A stretch of 64,000 bases of DNA from an uncultured Clostridia bacterium (GTDB lineage: Bacteria; Bacillota; Clostridia; TANB77; CAG-508). How positions within the stretch are numbered: the first letter of the stretch is position 1; the number at the start of each line of letters is the position of its first letter. The stretch covers positions 124,001 to 188,000 of the forward strand of contig CAJFII010000001.1 of assembly GCA_904381285.1 (NCBI GenBank), written 5' to 3'. Below the pieces are notes generated by a model. That model searched no databases and was not told the origin of the DNA. It saw only the letters and a list, made by a program, of their open reading frames with translations. The position numbers and the translations under genes were made by a program. Shown here in pieces: positions 1 to 9,898 of the stretch.

Positions 1-1
1 A

Positions 2-97
2 TTAATAGCAACAATAAATAAAAAGAGTGAACTAGACAAAAAAAGAGGAATTCTATTAATAGTAATGTACATTGTTTATATTTTCAGCATCATTTAA
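2..97 (+). CDS. C-terminal end of a membrane protein (truncated by window edge)
   Basis: An open frame enters from the left edge and ends with TAA at 95-97. The 31 visible residues are a short charged loop (KKSELDKKRG) followed by one hydrophobic helix (ILLIVMYIVYIFSII). A basic loop followed by a final helix right before the stop resembles the end of CaCA-family Na+/Ca2+ exchangers, but many polytopic proteins end this way. The identity is a guess. Confidence 0.35.
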   Translation, partial: LIATINKKSELDKKRGILLIVMYIVYIFSII

Positions 98-185
98 ACT
101 AAATTAGCAATAAAGATATATTGCATAATTTAACATAAAGTGATAAAATATATGAAAACCAATAAAGGAAGGTAGGAAGGTTCAT

Positions 186-1791
<1,606 letters not shown>

Positions 1792-1798
1792 AATCAAA

Positions 1799-1839
1799 AA
1801 ATACAAATTTCTAAATATAGTAGAAATTTGTATTTTTTT
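1799..1839 (+). terminator. Intrinsic terminator of eno
   Basis: A 15-bp stem (1799-1813 with 1821-1835, core ACAAATTTCTA/TAGAAATTTGT) closes a 7-nt loop and runs into T7. Confidence 0.9.
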
Positions 1840-1878
1840 ATGATATTATGTGAAAAAAAGTAGTATAAGGGGAAAATT

Positions 1879-2523
1879 ATGAGCAACTTAATAGGAATTA
1901 TTGCATCTTATGCATTTATTATAGTAGTAATAATAGTAGCGAAATTATTTGAAAAAATAGGGAAAGAAGCAAGTAGAAAATTTATTCATATTGCACTTTG
2001 TAATTGGTGGTTTATAGCAATGTACTTTTTTACAAATGCTATATGGGTATCAATTGTACCATTAAGTTTTGTAGTAATTAACTATATATCATATAAAAAG
2101 AATATAATATCTGTTATGGAAAGAGATAATCAAGATGGGCTAGGTACTGTGTATTATGCTATTTCCTTATTTATTCTTGCAATTATAAGTTTTGGAGTAT
2201 TAAATAATCCATTAATAGGGCTTGCAGGAATTTTAGTAATGGGATATGGTGATGGATTAGCAGCAATAGTTGGTAGAAAAATAAGTAGTAAAGAATATAA
2301 AGTAGGCAGTACTAAAAAAACGCTTGCTGGTTCAGCAACTATGTTTATAATTACATTTGTTATACTAGCCATATTCTTAATAGATATGCAATTTTGGTAT
2401 ATAAAAGCAATAATTGCAAGTATAATTATAACAATAGTTGAGGCAGTATCTGTAAAAGGTACTGATAATTTGACAGTTCCAATTATAACTTCTGGAATAT
2501 TGTATTTACTAATGTGCATATAG
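1879..2523 (+). CDS. Dolichol/phytol kinase-like integral membrane protein
   Basis: Polytopic protein of 214 residues with about six hydrophobic segments. The region 100-165 carries GYGDGLAAIVGRKI and a GSTKKTLAGS stretch, the hallmark of the CTP-dependent polyprenol/phytol kinase and CDP-diglyceride-synthetase-like superfamily (SEC59/VTE5, COG0170). The probable role is phosphorylation of a lipid alcohol in the membrane; the substrate cannot be told. A GGGG ribosome-binding site precedes the ATG. It lies 15 bp upstream of the ylmH-like gene and is probably cotranscribed with it. Confidence 0.75.
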   Translation: MSNLIGIIASYAFIIVVIIVAKLFEKIGKEASRKFIHIALCNWWFIAMYFFTNAIWVSIVPLSFVVINYISYKKNIISVMERDNQDGLGTVYYAISLFILAIISFGVLNNPLIGLAGILVMGYGDGLAAIVGRKISSKEYKVGSTKKTLAGSATMFIITFVILAIFLIDMQFWYIKAIIASIIITIVEAVSVKGTDNLTVPIITSGILYLLMCI

Positions 2524-2538
2524 AAAGTAAGGAGAATC

Positions 2539-3339
2539 ATGAATAAGCAAGAAATATTAAACCACTATAAAGAAGATGATAGATTATTAATAGCAAAAGT
2601 ATTTGATAAAATAGAAATTACAGAAAAAAGAAATAAAATAACAAATACAGATTTTTTAGATTTACACCAAAAAAATATAGTTCAAAAATTATTAAACACA
2701 ATACAATATGAAAATTATTTGTTTTTTGGTGGAGACGAAAATTCAGAAAGAACAGTATTAATAATATATCCTACTAAATTTAATAAAGAAATAGTAGAGA
2801 AAAATTATAACAACATAATGCAAATTATAGAAATAATATTACCGAACGATTTACAAGGGAAATACTCACATAGGGATTATCTTGGTGGACTTATGAAGTT
2901 AGGCATAAAAAGAGAAAAAATTGGCGATATAATTGTATTTAATGATGGTGCCAATATAATTGTTTTAAATGAAATTGTAAAATTTGTAAAAGATAATATA
3001 TCAAGTTTAACAAGGTTTAGTAAAGCGAATATACAAACCAAAGAAATACAAGAATTATATAAACAAGAAATAAAGAAAATAGAAGAAGAAATTGTAGTTT
3101 CTTCATTAAGGTTAGATAATGTAGTTTCAGAACTTGCGAAAGTATCTAGAACAAAAGCAGAGGAAATAATAAGTAGTGGTAGAGTATTTTTAAATTTTGA
3201 AAATATTACAAAGTTATCTAAACTAATAAAACCAGAAGACATCTTAACAATTAGAGGAAAAGGAAGATTTAAAATAAAAGAGATTTTAGGAAATACAAAG
3301 AAGGGAAAAATTATTGTATTAATTGAAAAGTTTGTATAG
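2539..3339 (+). CDS. ylmH: YlmH-like RNA-binding protein with S4 domain
   Basis: 266-residue protein with the YlmH layout: an N-terminal mixed domain ending in HRDYLGGLMKLGIKREKIGDI (residues ~112-135), then a C-terminal S4 RNA-binding domain (residues ~182-245; SSLRLDNVVSELAKVSRTKAEEII and a GRVFLNF-like strand). YlmH family proteins bind tRNA/ribosomes and have been tied to ribosome rescue and cell division in Firmicutes. The ribosome-binding site is AAGGAG. Unlike in Bacillus it is not next to sepF or divIVA here. Confidence 0.85.
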   Translation: MNKQEILNHYKEDDRLLIAKVFDKIEITEKRNKITNTDFLDLHQKNIVQKLLNTIQYENYLFFGGDENSERTVLIIYPTKFNKEIVEKNYNNIMQIIEIILPNDLQGKYSHRDYLGGLMKLGIKREKIGDIIVFNDGANIIVLNEIVKFVKDNISSLTRFSKANIQTKEIQELYKQEIKKIEEEIVVSSLRLDNVVSELAKVSRTKAEEIISSGRVFLNFENITKLSKLIKPEDILTIRGKGRFKIKEILGNTKKGKIIVLIEKFV

Positions 3340-3349
3340 GGGAATATTT

Positions 3350-3793
3350 ATGAAAAAAGGTATTTTTATTATAATTATAATTGTATTAATACTTGTCGTT
3401 GGACAAGTAATTTATACCTGCTATAATAATCATAATAAAGAAAATAAGGAGTATAATCCGTATAATAGAACAATCAAAAAAGTTTCTATGAAAATAAAAG
3501 AAAATACACTAACAAAAACAAGTGCAACTATAGTAATAACAGATGAAAATACAATTCCATATTTTTGGGGAGAAAGCTATATAATTGAAAAAAATATATT
3601 TGGAAATTGGTGGACTAAAGTTCCTTTAATTGCGGGTTATTCAGAAACGCCAATGTCGTTACGTGGAGAAAATGGCATAACAGAAATGAAAATTGATTGG
3701 TCTGATAGGTATGGTGAACTAAAAGAAGGGAAATATAGAATAGTAAAATATGCTAATGAAGGTGAAATATATGCTGAATTTACTATAGAATAA
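3350..3793 (+). CDS. Membrane-anchored Ig-like (Big_14-type) protein
   Basis: 147 residues. One N-terminal hydrophobic helix after MKKG acts as a membrane anchor, followed by an extracytoplasmic beta domain. Motifs (YFWGESYIIEK, NWWTKVPL, IDWSDRYGELKEGKYRIVK) match the bacterial immunoglobulin-like family whose hallmark is a closing YG.L..GKYRIVK. The start at 3350 is chosen because GGGG lies just upstream and the hydrophobic helix begins there; an in-frame start at 3323 would overlap the ylmH-like gene. It follows that gene by 10 bp. Function is unknown. Confidence 0.65.
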   Translation: MKKGIFIIIIIVLILVVGQVIYTCYNNHNKENKEYNPYNRTIKKVSMKIKENTLTKTSATIVITDENTIPYFWGESYIIEKNIFGNWWTKVPLIAGYSETPMSLRGENGITEMKIDWSDRYGELKEGKYRIVKYANEGEIYAEFTIE

Positions 3794-3873
3794 ATATAAA
3801 CAATACTTTCATGGTTTTATATATAAGATATTAATAAAAAACTAGCTAAATAGCAAAATGCTTATTATAGGGC

Positions 3874-3901
3874 TTGCAATTTATAAAAAACGTGATATAA
3901 T
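3874..3901 (+). promoter_or_regulatory. Sigma-A-type promoter of tig
   Basis: TTGCAA at 3874-3879 and TATAAT at 3896-3901 with a 16-nt spacer, 40 nt before the tig start. Confidence 0.7.
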
Positions 3902-3941
3902 ATAAAAGCTAATTTAGTAAATGAGAAAGGATTTGAATTAA

Positions 3942-5225
3942 ATGAGTATAAAAATTGAAAAAACAGAGAACAAAAACGAAGTAAAATTAGAATTTACAAT
4001 CGAAGCTGCAAAATTTGATGAAGCTATTAAAACAGTATATTCAAAAAATGCAAAATATTTTAATATACCAGGGTTTAGAAAAGGAAAAGCACCAATGAAT
4101 ATTGTTGAAAGATATTATGGTGATGAAATATTTTATGAAGATGCATTTAATGAAGTAGTACCAGAAGTATATGAAAAAGAATTAAAAGAAAACAATATAG
4201 AAGCTGTAAGTCGTCCAGATTTAGATGTAAAACAAATAGGTAAAGGACAAGACTTAATATTTACAGCAGTAGTTCAAACAAAACCAGAAGTAAAACTTGG
4301 AAAATATAAAGGTATAGAATTAAAGAAAGTTGAGTATAATGTATCTGATGCAGATATAGAACATGAACTTGGACATATGCAAGAAAAAAATGCAAGATTA
4401 GTTTCTGTAGAAGATAGACCTGTAGAAAAGGGAGATATTACAGTTATAGATTTTGAAGGATTTGTTGATGGTGTAGCATTTGAAGGTGGAAAAGCCCAAA
4501 ACCATGAATTAACTATTGGAAGCAATACATTCATACCAGGATTTGAAGATCAAATTATTGGAATGAAAATAGATGAAGAAAAAGATATAAATGTAAAATT
4601 CCCAGAAGACTATTTTTCAGAAAACTTAAAAGGAAAAGATGCTGTATTCAAAGTAAAACTACATGAAATTAAGAAAAAAGAACTTCCAAAATTAGATGAT
4701 GAATTTGCAAAAGATGTTAGTGAATTTGATACATTAAAAGAATTAAAAGAAAGTATCAAACAAAAAATAGAAGAAGAAAATAAAACCAAAGCAAAATATG
4801 AAATGCAAGATGCTGCAGTAAAAGCTGTATGTGATGCTGTTGAAATTGATATACCATCAGGAATGATAGAAACAGAAGTTGACAACATGGTAAGAGAAAT
4901 TGAACAAAGACTTTCATATCAAGGAATGAAATTAGAAAACTACTTACAAATGATTGGAAAAACAAATGAAGAATTCAGAAAAGAATATGAAGAACAAGCA
5001 AAAACATCTGTAAAAAATAGATTAGTTATAGAAGCAATAATAAAAGCAGAAAAAATTGAACCAGATGAAATTACAGTAGAAGAAAAAATTAAAGAAATGG
5101 CTGAATTGTATGGACAAAAAGAAGAACAATTAAAACAAAATGAAGGATTTGTACAATACATAAAAGAGTCATTAAAAAGCGAAAAAGCAGTTGAATTCAT
5201 AGTAGAAAATGCAAAAATAAAATAA
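3942..5225 (+). CDS. tig: Trigger factor (ribosome-associated chaperone, PPIase)
   Basis: 427 residues, normal length. The N-terminal ribosome-binding domain contains the signature GFRKGKAPMNIVERYYG (family GFRxGKxP). The middle FKBP-type peptidyl-prolyl isomerase domain (about 150-245) includes GDITVIDFEGFVDG, GSNTFIPGFEDQIIGM and VKFPEDY. The rest is the helical substrate-binding domain. Acts on nascent chains at the ribosome exit tunnel. It stands immediately before clpP and clpX, the classic tig-clpP-clpX order. Confidence 0.97.
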   Translation: MSIKIEKTENKNEVKLEFTIEAAKFDEAIKTVYSKNAKYFNIPGFRKGKAPMNIVERYYGDEIFYEDAFNEVVPEVYEKELKENNIEAVSRPDLDVKQIGKGQDLIFTAVVQTKPEVKLGKYKGIELKKVEYNVSDADIEHELGHMQEKNARLVSVEDRPVEKGDITVIDFEGFVDGVAFEGGKAQNHELTIGSNTFIPGFEDQIIGMKIDEEKDINVKFPEDYFSENLKGKDAVFKVKLHEIKKKELPKLDDEFAKDVSEFDTLKELKESIKQKIEEENKTKAKYEMQDAAVKAVCDAVEIDIPSGMIETEVDNMVREIEQRLSYQGMKLENYLQMIGKTNEEFRKEYEEQAKTSVKNRLVIEAIIKAEKIEPDEITVEEKIKEMAELYGQKEEQLKQNEGFVQYIKESLKSEKAVEFIVENAKIK

Positions 5226-5231
5226 ATTGAT

Positions 5232-5304
5232 AGAAGTTGGAGTTAGAAGTTAGAATTGTACAAATTCTATAAATAGATATATAATCTTAATATCCAACTT
5301 CTTT
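5232..5304 (+). terminator. Hairpin between tig and clpP
   Basis: AGAAGTTGGA (5232-5241) pairs with TCCAACTTCT (5293-5302), enclosing a second small stem AGAAT..ATTCT, and is followed by TTGTTTTA. It could be a partial terminator or processing site separating tig from clpPX. Confidence 0.5.
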
Positions 5305-5333
5305 GTTTTAAAAAATTATAAGGAGGAAATAAT

Positions 5334-5939
5334 ATGTTAGAAAGAAATAGTTTAGTACCATATGTTATTGAACAAACAAATAAAGGAGAAAGGTCATATG
5401 ATATATTTTCTAGACTTTTAAAAGATAGAATTATATTTTTAGGTGAAGATGTAAATCCAACTACAGCAAGTTTAGTAATTGCACAACTTTTATTTTTGGA
5501 ATCAGAAGATCCAGATAAAGAAATCAGCTTATATATTAATTCACCAGGAGGATCTATTACAGATGGAATGGGAATTGTTGATACAATGAATTATATTAAA
5601 TGCCCAGTTTCAACAATTTGTATAGGAATGGCAGCAAGTATGGGGGCAGTATTATTAGCATCAGGAGAAAAAGGAAAAAGATTTGCAACACCTAATGCTG
5701 AAATTCTAATTCATCAACCATTAATAGGTGGAAATGGAATTTCTGGCCAAGCTACAGAAATAAAAATACATGCAGACCATATGGTAAAAACAAGAGCAAA
5801 ATTAAATAAATTACTAAGTGACAGAACTGGTCAAACTTTAGAAACAATTGAAAAAGATACAGAAAGAGATAACTATATGACTGCAGAAGAAGCATTAAAA
5901 TACGGATTAATTGATGGAATTATGGACAAAAGAATATAA
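5334..5939 (+). CDS. clpP: ATP-dependent Clp protease proteolytic subunit
   Basis: Serine protease that forms the tetradecameric chamber of ClpXP/ClpCP. 201 residues. Catalytic Ser lies in [14 protein letters not shown], catalytic His in [10 protein letters not shown], and the Asp further on (TERDNYM region). The [17 protein letters not shown] signature is intact. AAGGAGG lies directly upstream. It precedes clpX by 26 bp and is likely cotranscribed. Confidence 0.97.
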   Translation: MLERNSLVPYVIEQTNKGERSYDIFSRLLKDRIIFLGEDVNPTTASLVIAQLLFLESEDPDKEISLYINSPGGSITDGMGIVDTMNYIKCPVSTICIGMAASMGAVLLASGEKGKRFATPNAEILIHQPLIGGNGISGQATEIKIHADHMVKTRAKLNKLLSDRTGQTLETIEKDTERDNYMTAEEALKYGLIDGIMDKRI

Positions 5940-5965
5940 TTTAAATATATAACTAGGAGGAGAAA

Positions 5966-7273
5966 ATGGCTAAGAACCAAAATGAAAAAAATGTAAAGTG
6001 TTCTTTTTGTGGTAAACCACAGGAAAGTGTTAAACGAATTGTTGCTGGACCAGGAGTATATATTTGTGATGAATGTATAGCATTATGTAAAAACATTATA
6101 GAAGAGGACTATTTAGAAGATGATGAAATGGGATATACCATTGAAGAAGCTACAGAATTACCAACACCAGAAGAAATAAAAAGAACATTGGATCAATATG
6201 TAATAGGGCAAGAAGAAGCAAAAAAAACGCTAGCAGTAGCAGTATATAATCACTATAAAAGAATTAATAGTGAAGATGAAATAAATGATGTAGAAATTCA
6301 AAAAAGTAATGTACTTCTTTTAGGACCAACAGGATGTGGAAAAACTTTACTTGCACAAACTTTAGCAAGAATTTTAAAAGTACCATTTGCAATAGCTGAT
6401 GCCACAACACTAACAGAAGCAGGATATGTTGGAGAAGATGTTGAAAATATTTTATTAAAACTAATACAGGCAGCAGATTACGACATTGAACTTGCAGAAA
6501 AAGGAATAATATATATTGATGAAATAGATAAAATTACAAGAAAGTCTGAAAATCCATCAATCACAAGAGATGTAAGTGGAGAAGGCGTACAACAAGCATT
6601 ACTTAAAATAATAGAAGGAACAACAGCATCTGTTCCACCACAAGGTGGAAGAAAACATCCACACCAAGAATTTCTTCAAATTAATACTTCAAATATATTA
6701 TTTATTTGTGGAGGAGCTTTTGAAGGATTAGATAAAATTATTGATGAAAGAATTGGAAAAAAAGTAATTGGATTTGGTGCAAAAATAGAGAGCAAAAAGG
6801 ATGTAGATAAATCAGCAATATATAATGAATTATTACCACAAGATTTATTGAAATTTGGGTTAATACCAGAATTTGTTGGAAGACTTCCAATTATAGCAAC
6901 ATTAAAGGAATTAGATAGAGAAGCATTAATTAAAATTGTAACTGAACCAAAAAATGCTTTATTAAAACAGTATAAAAAATTATTAGAACTAGATAATGTT
7001 GAACTAGAATTTGAAAAAGAAGCTTTAGATGTAATAGTAGATAAAGCAATACAAAGAAATACAGGAGCAAGAGGTTTACGTTCAATAATAGAAGAAATTA
7101 TGAGAGATATAATGTTTGATATCCCATCTAATCCAAAAATAGAAAAATGTATTATAACAAAAGAAACAGTATTGGAAGGGAAAGAACCAAAACTAATAAT
7201 TAATGAAAATAAAGTAGAGAAAAAGCATATAAAAAAGCAAAAAATAATACAAAAAAGACCAGAAACAGCATAA
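5966..7273 (+). CDS. clpX: ATP-dependent Clp protease ATPase subunit ClpX
   Basis: AAA+ unfoldase that feeds substrates to ClpP. The N-terminal zinc-binding domain has CSFCGK and CDECIALC (four Cys). Walker A is GPTGCGKT, Walker B is IIYIDEIDK, the pore loop region carries GYVGEDVE, and sensor 2 lies in TGARGLRSI. At 435 residues it is slightly longer than usual because of a basic Lys-rich tail. The ribosome-binding site is AGGAGG. The operon is closed by the long palindrome at 7278-7351. Confidence 0.97.
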   Translation: MAKNQNEKNVKCSFCGKPQESVKRIVAGPGVYICDECIALCKNIIEEDYLEDDEMGYTIEEATELPTPEEIKRTLDQYVIGQEEAKKTLAVAVYNHYKRINSEDEINDVEIQKSNVLLLGPTGCGKTLLAQTLARILKVPFAIADATTLTEAGYVGEDVENILLKLIQAADYDIELAEKGIIYIDEIDKITRKSENPSITRDVSGEGVQQALLKIIEGTTASVPPQGGRKHPHQEFLQINTSNILFICGGAFEGLDKIIDERIGKKVIGFGAKIESKKDVDKSAIYNELLPQDLLKFGLIPEFVGRLPIIATLKELDREALIKIVTEPKNALLKQYKKLLELDNVELEFEKEALDVIVDKAIQRNTGARGLRSIIEEIMRDIMFDIPSNPKIEKCIITKETVLEGKEPKLIINENKVEKKHIKKQKIIQKRPETA

Positions 7274-7277
7274 AATT

Positions 7278-7351
7278 AAGAATGAACAAAAGGGACAGTC
7301 CTTAAAGTTCAAATGTTTGAACTTTAAGGACTGTCCCTTTTGTTCATTCTT
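7278..7351. repeat. Perfect 74-nt palindrome (TGAACTTTAAGG/GTCCC repeat family, copy 1)
   Basis: Positions 7278-7313 and 7316-7351 are perfect reverse complements (36-bp stem, 2-nt loop). The core reads AAAGGGACAGTCCTTAAAG. The same sequence recurs at 48774-48833 and in shorter form at 24861, 26113 and 30388. It sits just after clpX, ends in a T-rich arm and could act as a bidirectional terminator. Such palindromes are typical of REP/MITE-like elements mobilised in trans. Confidence 0.9.
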
Positions 7352-7379
7352 TCAAATTGCACCAAATTTTAAAAATGTA

Positions 7380-7424
7380 TTGACAAATAAGATAAAAGAT
7401 ATTAGAATGTTAGTGCAAGCTAAC
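7380..7424 (+). promoter_or_regulatory. Promoter with dyad operator of the DtxR-type regulator/suf operon
   Basis: TTGACA at 7380-7385, 17-nt spacer, TAGAAT at 7403-7408. An inverted repeat GTTAG-TGCAAG-CTAAC (7409-7424) covers the expected transcription start. TTAG...CTAA resembles the half-sites of DtxR/IdeR boxes, so autoregulation by the first gene of the operon is plausible. Confidence 0.7.
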
Positions 7425-7441
7425 TTTTGAGAGGTGAAAAA

Positions 7442-7909
7442 ATGAAATTATCCAATTCTTTAGAGGAATATTTAAAAACAATATATATACTAAAAAACAC
7501 AGAAAAACAAGTGCGTGTTACAGATATAGCAAAAAAATTAAAAATTTCTAAACCAAGTGTAAATAGAGCTTTAAACAATTTGAAGGATTTAGAACTAATA
7601 GAATATGAAGCTTATGGAGATATTGTATTAACAAAAGCTGGAGATGAGTTAGCAAAAGATATAATAAAAAGATATTCTACACTAAAGCTATTTTTAACAG
7701 AAGTACTTGAAATAGATAAAGATGTTGCTGAAGATGAAGCTAAAGCTATGAAACATGCAATATCAGAAGATACAGTTAAAAAACTGGAAAATTATATAAA
7801 TAAAATATTAGATTTAGGCGACCTAGATTGTGGCTATGATAAAAACAGTGAAAAATGTAAAAAATGTGTTAAGATAACTGCAAAAAATAGGCTAAAAAAG
7901 CAAATATAA
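7442..7909 (+). CDS. DtxR/MntR-family metal-dependent transcription regulator
   Basis: 155 residues. An N-terminal winged helix (SLEEYLKTIYILKN, VRVTDIAKKLKISKPSVNRALNNL, LTKAGDELA) is followed by the helical metal-binding and dimerisation domain containing AMKHAISEDTVKKLENYI. The C-terminus carries three Cys in CGYDKNSEKCKKC, unusual for plain DtxR and suggestive of extra metal or cluster binding. The ATG at 7442 follows GAGGTG at the right distance; an upstream start at 7427 has no site. It is 11 bp from sufC, so it is the likely regulator of Fe-S cluster assembly in response to iron. Confidence 0.85.
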   Translation: MKLSNSLEEYLKTIYILKNTEKQVRVTDIAKKLKISKPSVNRALNNLKDLELIEYEAYGDIVLTKAGDELAKDIIKRYSTLKLFLTEVLEIDKDVAEDEAKAMKHAISEDTVKKLENYINKILDLGDLDCGYDKNSEKCKKCVKITAKNRLKKQI

Positions 7910-7920
7910 AGGAGGAAGAA

Positions 7921-8634
7921 ATGTTAGAGTTAAAAGATATATGTTTTGAAAGAGATAATAAAAAAATATTAGATAATATAAATTTAAAAATAGAAGATGA
8001 CAAATTTATAGCAATTACAGGACCAAATGGATCTGGAAAATCAACGCTTGCTAAAATAATTATGGGAATAGAGAAACCAGATTCAGGAAAAATTATATTC
8101 AACAACAAAGATATTACTAAAATGCCTATAGATAAAAGAGCAAAATTAGGTATAGGATTTGCTTTTCAACAACCAGTAAAGTTTAAGGGAATAACAGTAT
8201 ATGATTTGTTAAAAATAGCTTCAAAAAAAGAAATAAATAAAATAGAAGCATGTAATACTTTATCAAAAGTTGGACTTTGTGCAAAAGAATATGTAGATAG
8301 AGAAGTGAATTCTTCATTATCAGGAGGGGAATTAAAAAGAATAGAAATAGCAACTGTTGCACTAAGAGAATCTAAACTTACTATTTTTGATGAACCAGAA
8401 GCAGGAATAGATTTATGGAGTTTTAATAATTTAATAGATGTATTTGAAAATATGAGAAATATAATAAAAGGAACAACAATTATTATATCTCATCAAGAAA
8501 AAATATTGAATATTGCGGATAAAATAATATTAATGAGAGATGGAAAAATAGAACAAATAGGAGAGGCAAAAGATGTACTTGAAAATGTAGGTGTAAAAAA
8601 AGAATGTTGTAGATTAAATAGAAAAGAGGAATAA
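7921..8634 (+). CDS. sufC: Fe-S cluster assembly ATPase SufC
   Basis: ABC-type ATPase of the SUF system, cytosolic, energising SufB. 237 residues. Walker A is GPNGSGKST, the Q-loop is FAFQQPVKFKG, the ABC signature is LSGGELKRIEIA and Walker B with catalytic Glu is LTIFDEPEAGIDLWS; the D-loop and H-loop (SHQEKIL) are present. E-P-E-A-G-I-D is typical of SufC. The ribosome-binding site is GGAGG. The next gene starts 1 bp after its stop. Confidence 0.93.
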   Translation: MLELKDICFERDNKKILDNINLKIEDDKFIAITGPNGSGKSTLAKIIMGIEKPDSGKIIFNNKDITKMPIDKRAKLGIGFAFQQPVKFKGITVYDLLKIASKKEINKIEACNTLSKVGLCAKEYVDREVNSSLSGGELKRIEIATVALRESKLTIFDEPEAGIDLWSFNNLIDVFENMRNIIKGTTIIISHQEKILNIADKIILMRDGKIEQIGEAKDVLENVGVKKECCRLNRKEE

Positions 8635-8635
8635 G

Positions 8636-9562
8636 ATGGAAAATATAAATAAAATAGATGAAAATTTGTTAAATGAAATTTCTAATGTAGAAGAAATAAA
8701 AGCAGGAGCATATAATATTAGAAAAAATGGTAAAGGCATAGAAAGGAAAATTACTGAAAATGTTAATATTGTAACTAAAAAAGACAAATCTGGAATAGAT
8801 ATTTATGTAAAAGAAAATACAAAATTTGAATTTATACATATTCCTGTAATTATTACTGAAAGTGGATTAAAAGAGGTTGTATATAATGACTTTTATATTG
8901 GGAAAAATGCAAATGTAATAATTGTTGCAGGATGTGGAATTCATAATGAACATCATAAAGACTCTGAACACAATGGCATACATAGATTTTTCTTAGAAGA
9001 AGGAGCAAAAGTAAAATACATAGAAAAACATTATGGAGAAGGAAAAGGAACAGGAAAAAGAATTTTGAACCCTGTAACAGAAGTAGAATTAAAACCAGGA
9101 AGCTCATTAGAAATGGAAAGTGTACAAATAAAGGGAGTAGATTCAACAATAAGGCAAACTAAAGGAAAATTAGAAAAAGATACAAACTTAGTTGTAACTG
9201 AAAAAATTATGACACATGGAAAACAATTTGCAAGAACAGAATTTGAAGTAGATCTAAATGGAGAAAATGCAAGTACACATGTAACTTCTAGGTCTGTTGC
9301 AGTAGAAAATTCAAAACAAGAATTTATTTCTAAAGTATATGGAAACACAAAATGTTTTGCGCATGTTGAATGTGATGCAATTATAAAAGACAAAGGAATT
9401 GTAAAGGCAACTCCAGAAATAACAGCTAATAATGTGGATGCAAACTTAATTCATGAAGCGGCTATTGGTAAAATTGCAGGAGAACAATTAATAAAATTAA
9501 TGACTCTAGGGTTAACAGAAAAAGAAGCAGAAGAAGAAATAATAAACGGATTTTTAAGATAA
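8636..9562 (+). CDS. sufB: Short SufB/SufD-type Fe-S scaffold protein
   Basis: 308 residues, clearly shorter than classical SufB (about 470) or SufD (about 420). It contains the beta-helix core with motifs seen in the family: NGIHRFFLEEGAKVKYIEKHYG, MTHGKQFARTEFEVDLNG, AHVECDAIIKDKG and ANLIHEAAIGKIAGEQL. With SufC it would make a two-component assembly machine like the minimal SufCB (SMS-like) systems of anaerobes. No SufU or SufS is adjacent; an IscS-type cysteine desulfurase lies at 14380. It is probably the only SufB/D paralogue of this operon. Confidence 0.85.
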   Translation: MENINKIDENLLNEISNVEEIKAGAYNIRKNGKGIERKITENVNIVTKKDKSGIDIYVKENTKFEFIHIPVIITESGLKEVVYNDFYIGKNANVIIVAGCGIHNEHHKDSEHNGIHRFFLEEGAKVKYIEKHYGEGKGTGKRILNPVTEVELKPGSSLEMESVQIKGVDSTIRQTKGKLEKDTNLVVTEKIMTHGKQFARTEFEVDLNGENASTHVTSRSVAVENSKQEFISKVYGNTKCFAHVECDAIIKDKGIVKATPEITANNVDANLIHEAAIGKIAGEQLIKLMTLGLTEKEAEEEIINGFLR

Positions 9563-9578
9563 ACTTTACAAAAAACAC

Positions 9579-9607
9579 TTGCAAATAATGAAATAACGTG
9601 CTATCAT
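9579..9607 (+). promoter_or_regulatory. Promoter of the ileS T-box transcript
   Basis: TTGCAA at 9579-9584, a 17-nt spacer and TATCAT at 9602-9607. Confidence 0.7.
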
Positions 9608-9611
9608 AATA

Positions 9612-9875
9612 TACATAATAATAAAAGACCATAAAAAGGACAACACAGTAAAGTAAAAGCAAAAGAGAGCTAGAGATTGGTGCGATTCTAGTTGTTTAAT
9701 AATTTATTGTTATCACCTTTTTGTTATTTATCTGAAAACGAAAGTAAGATAAGTCGTTTAACTTACGTTATAAAGTTAATTAAGAGAGAAATACTTTTTC
9801 TAGTATTTCTAAATTAGGTGGTACCGCGGAAAAACTATCCATTTCGTCCTAAATATAGGAAGGAATGGATTTTTT
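9612..9875 (+). promoter_or_regulatory. T-box leader of ileS
   Basis: tRNA-sensing leader that lets transcription continue when uncharged tRNA-Ile binds. The conserved T-box AGGTGGTACCGCGG is at 9816-9829. A terminator hairpin follows (9837-9850 with 9857-9870) and ends in a T-run. The upstream 200 nt form the stem I region with the purine-rich GAGAGCTAGAGATTGG. The 3' neighbour is ileS, fixing the amino acid; I did not resolve the specifier codon. Confidence 0.92.
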
Positions 9876-9898
9876 GATTTTAAAAGGAGGAATTAAAT

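Noticed and set aside
8853-9393. Minus-strand frames opposite sufB, ileS, tig, secA and others
   Set aside because: They are antisense shadows: Phe/Leu/Ser-rich products without ribosome-binding sites, opposite well-supported genes.
9612-9875. Small coding frames within the ileS leader
   Set aside because: The T-box and terminator explain the sequence; no frame has a start with a ribosome-binding site.
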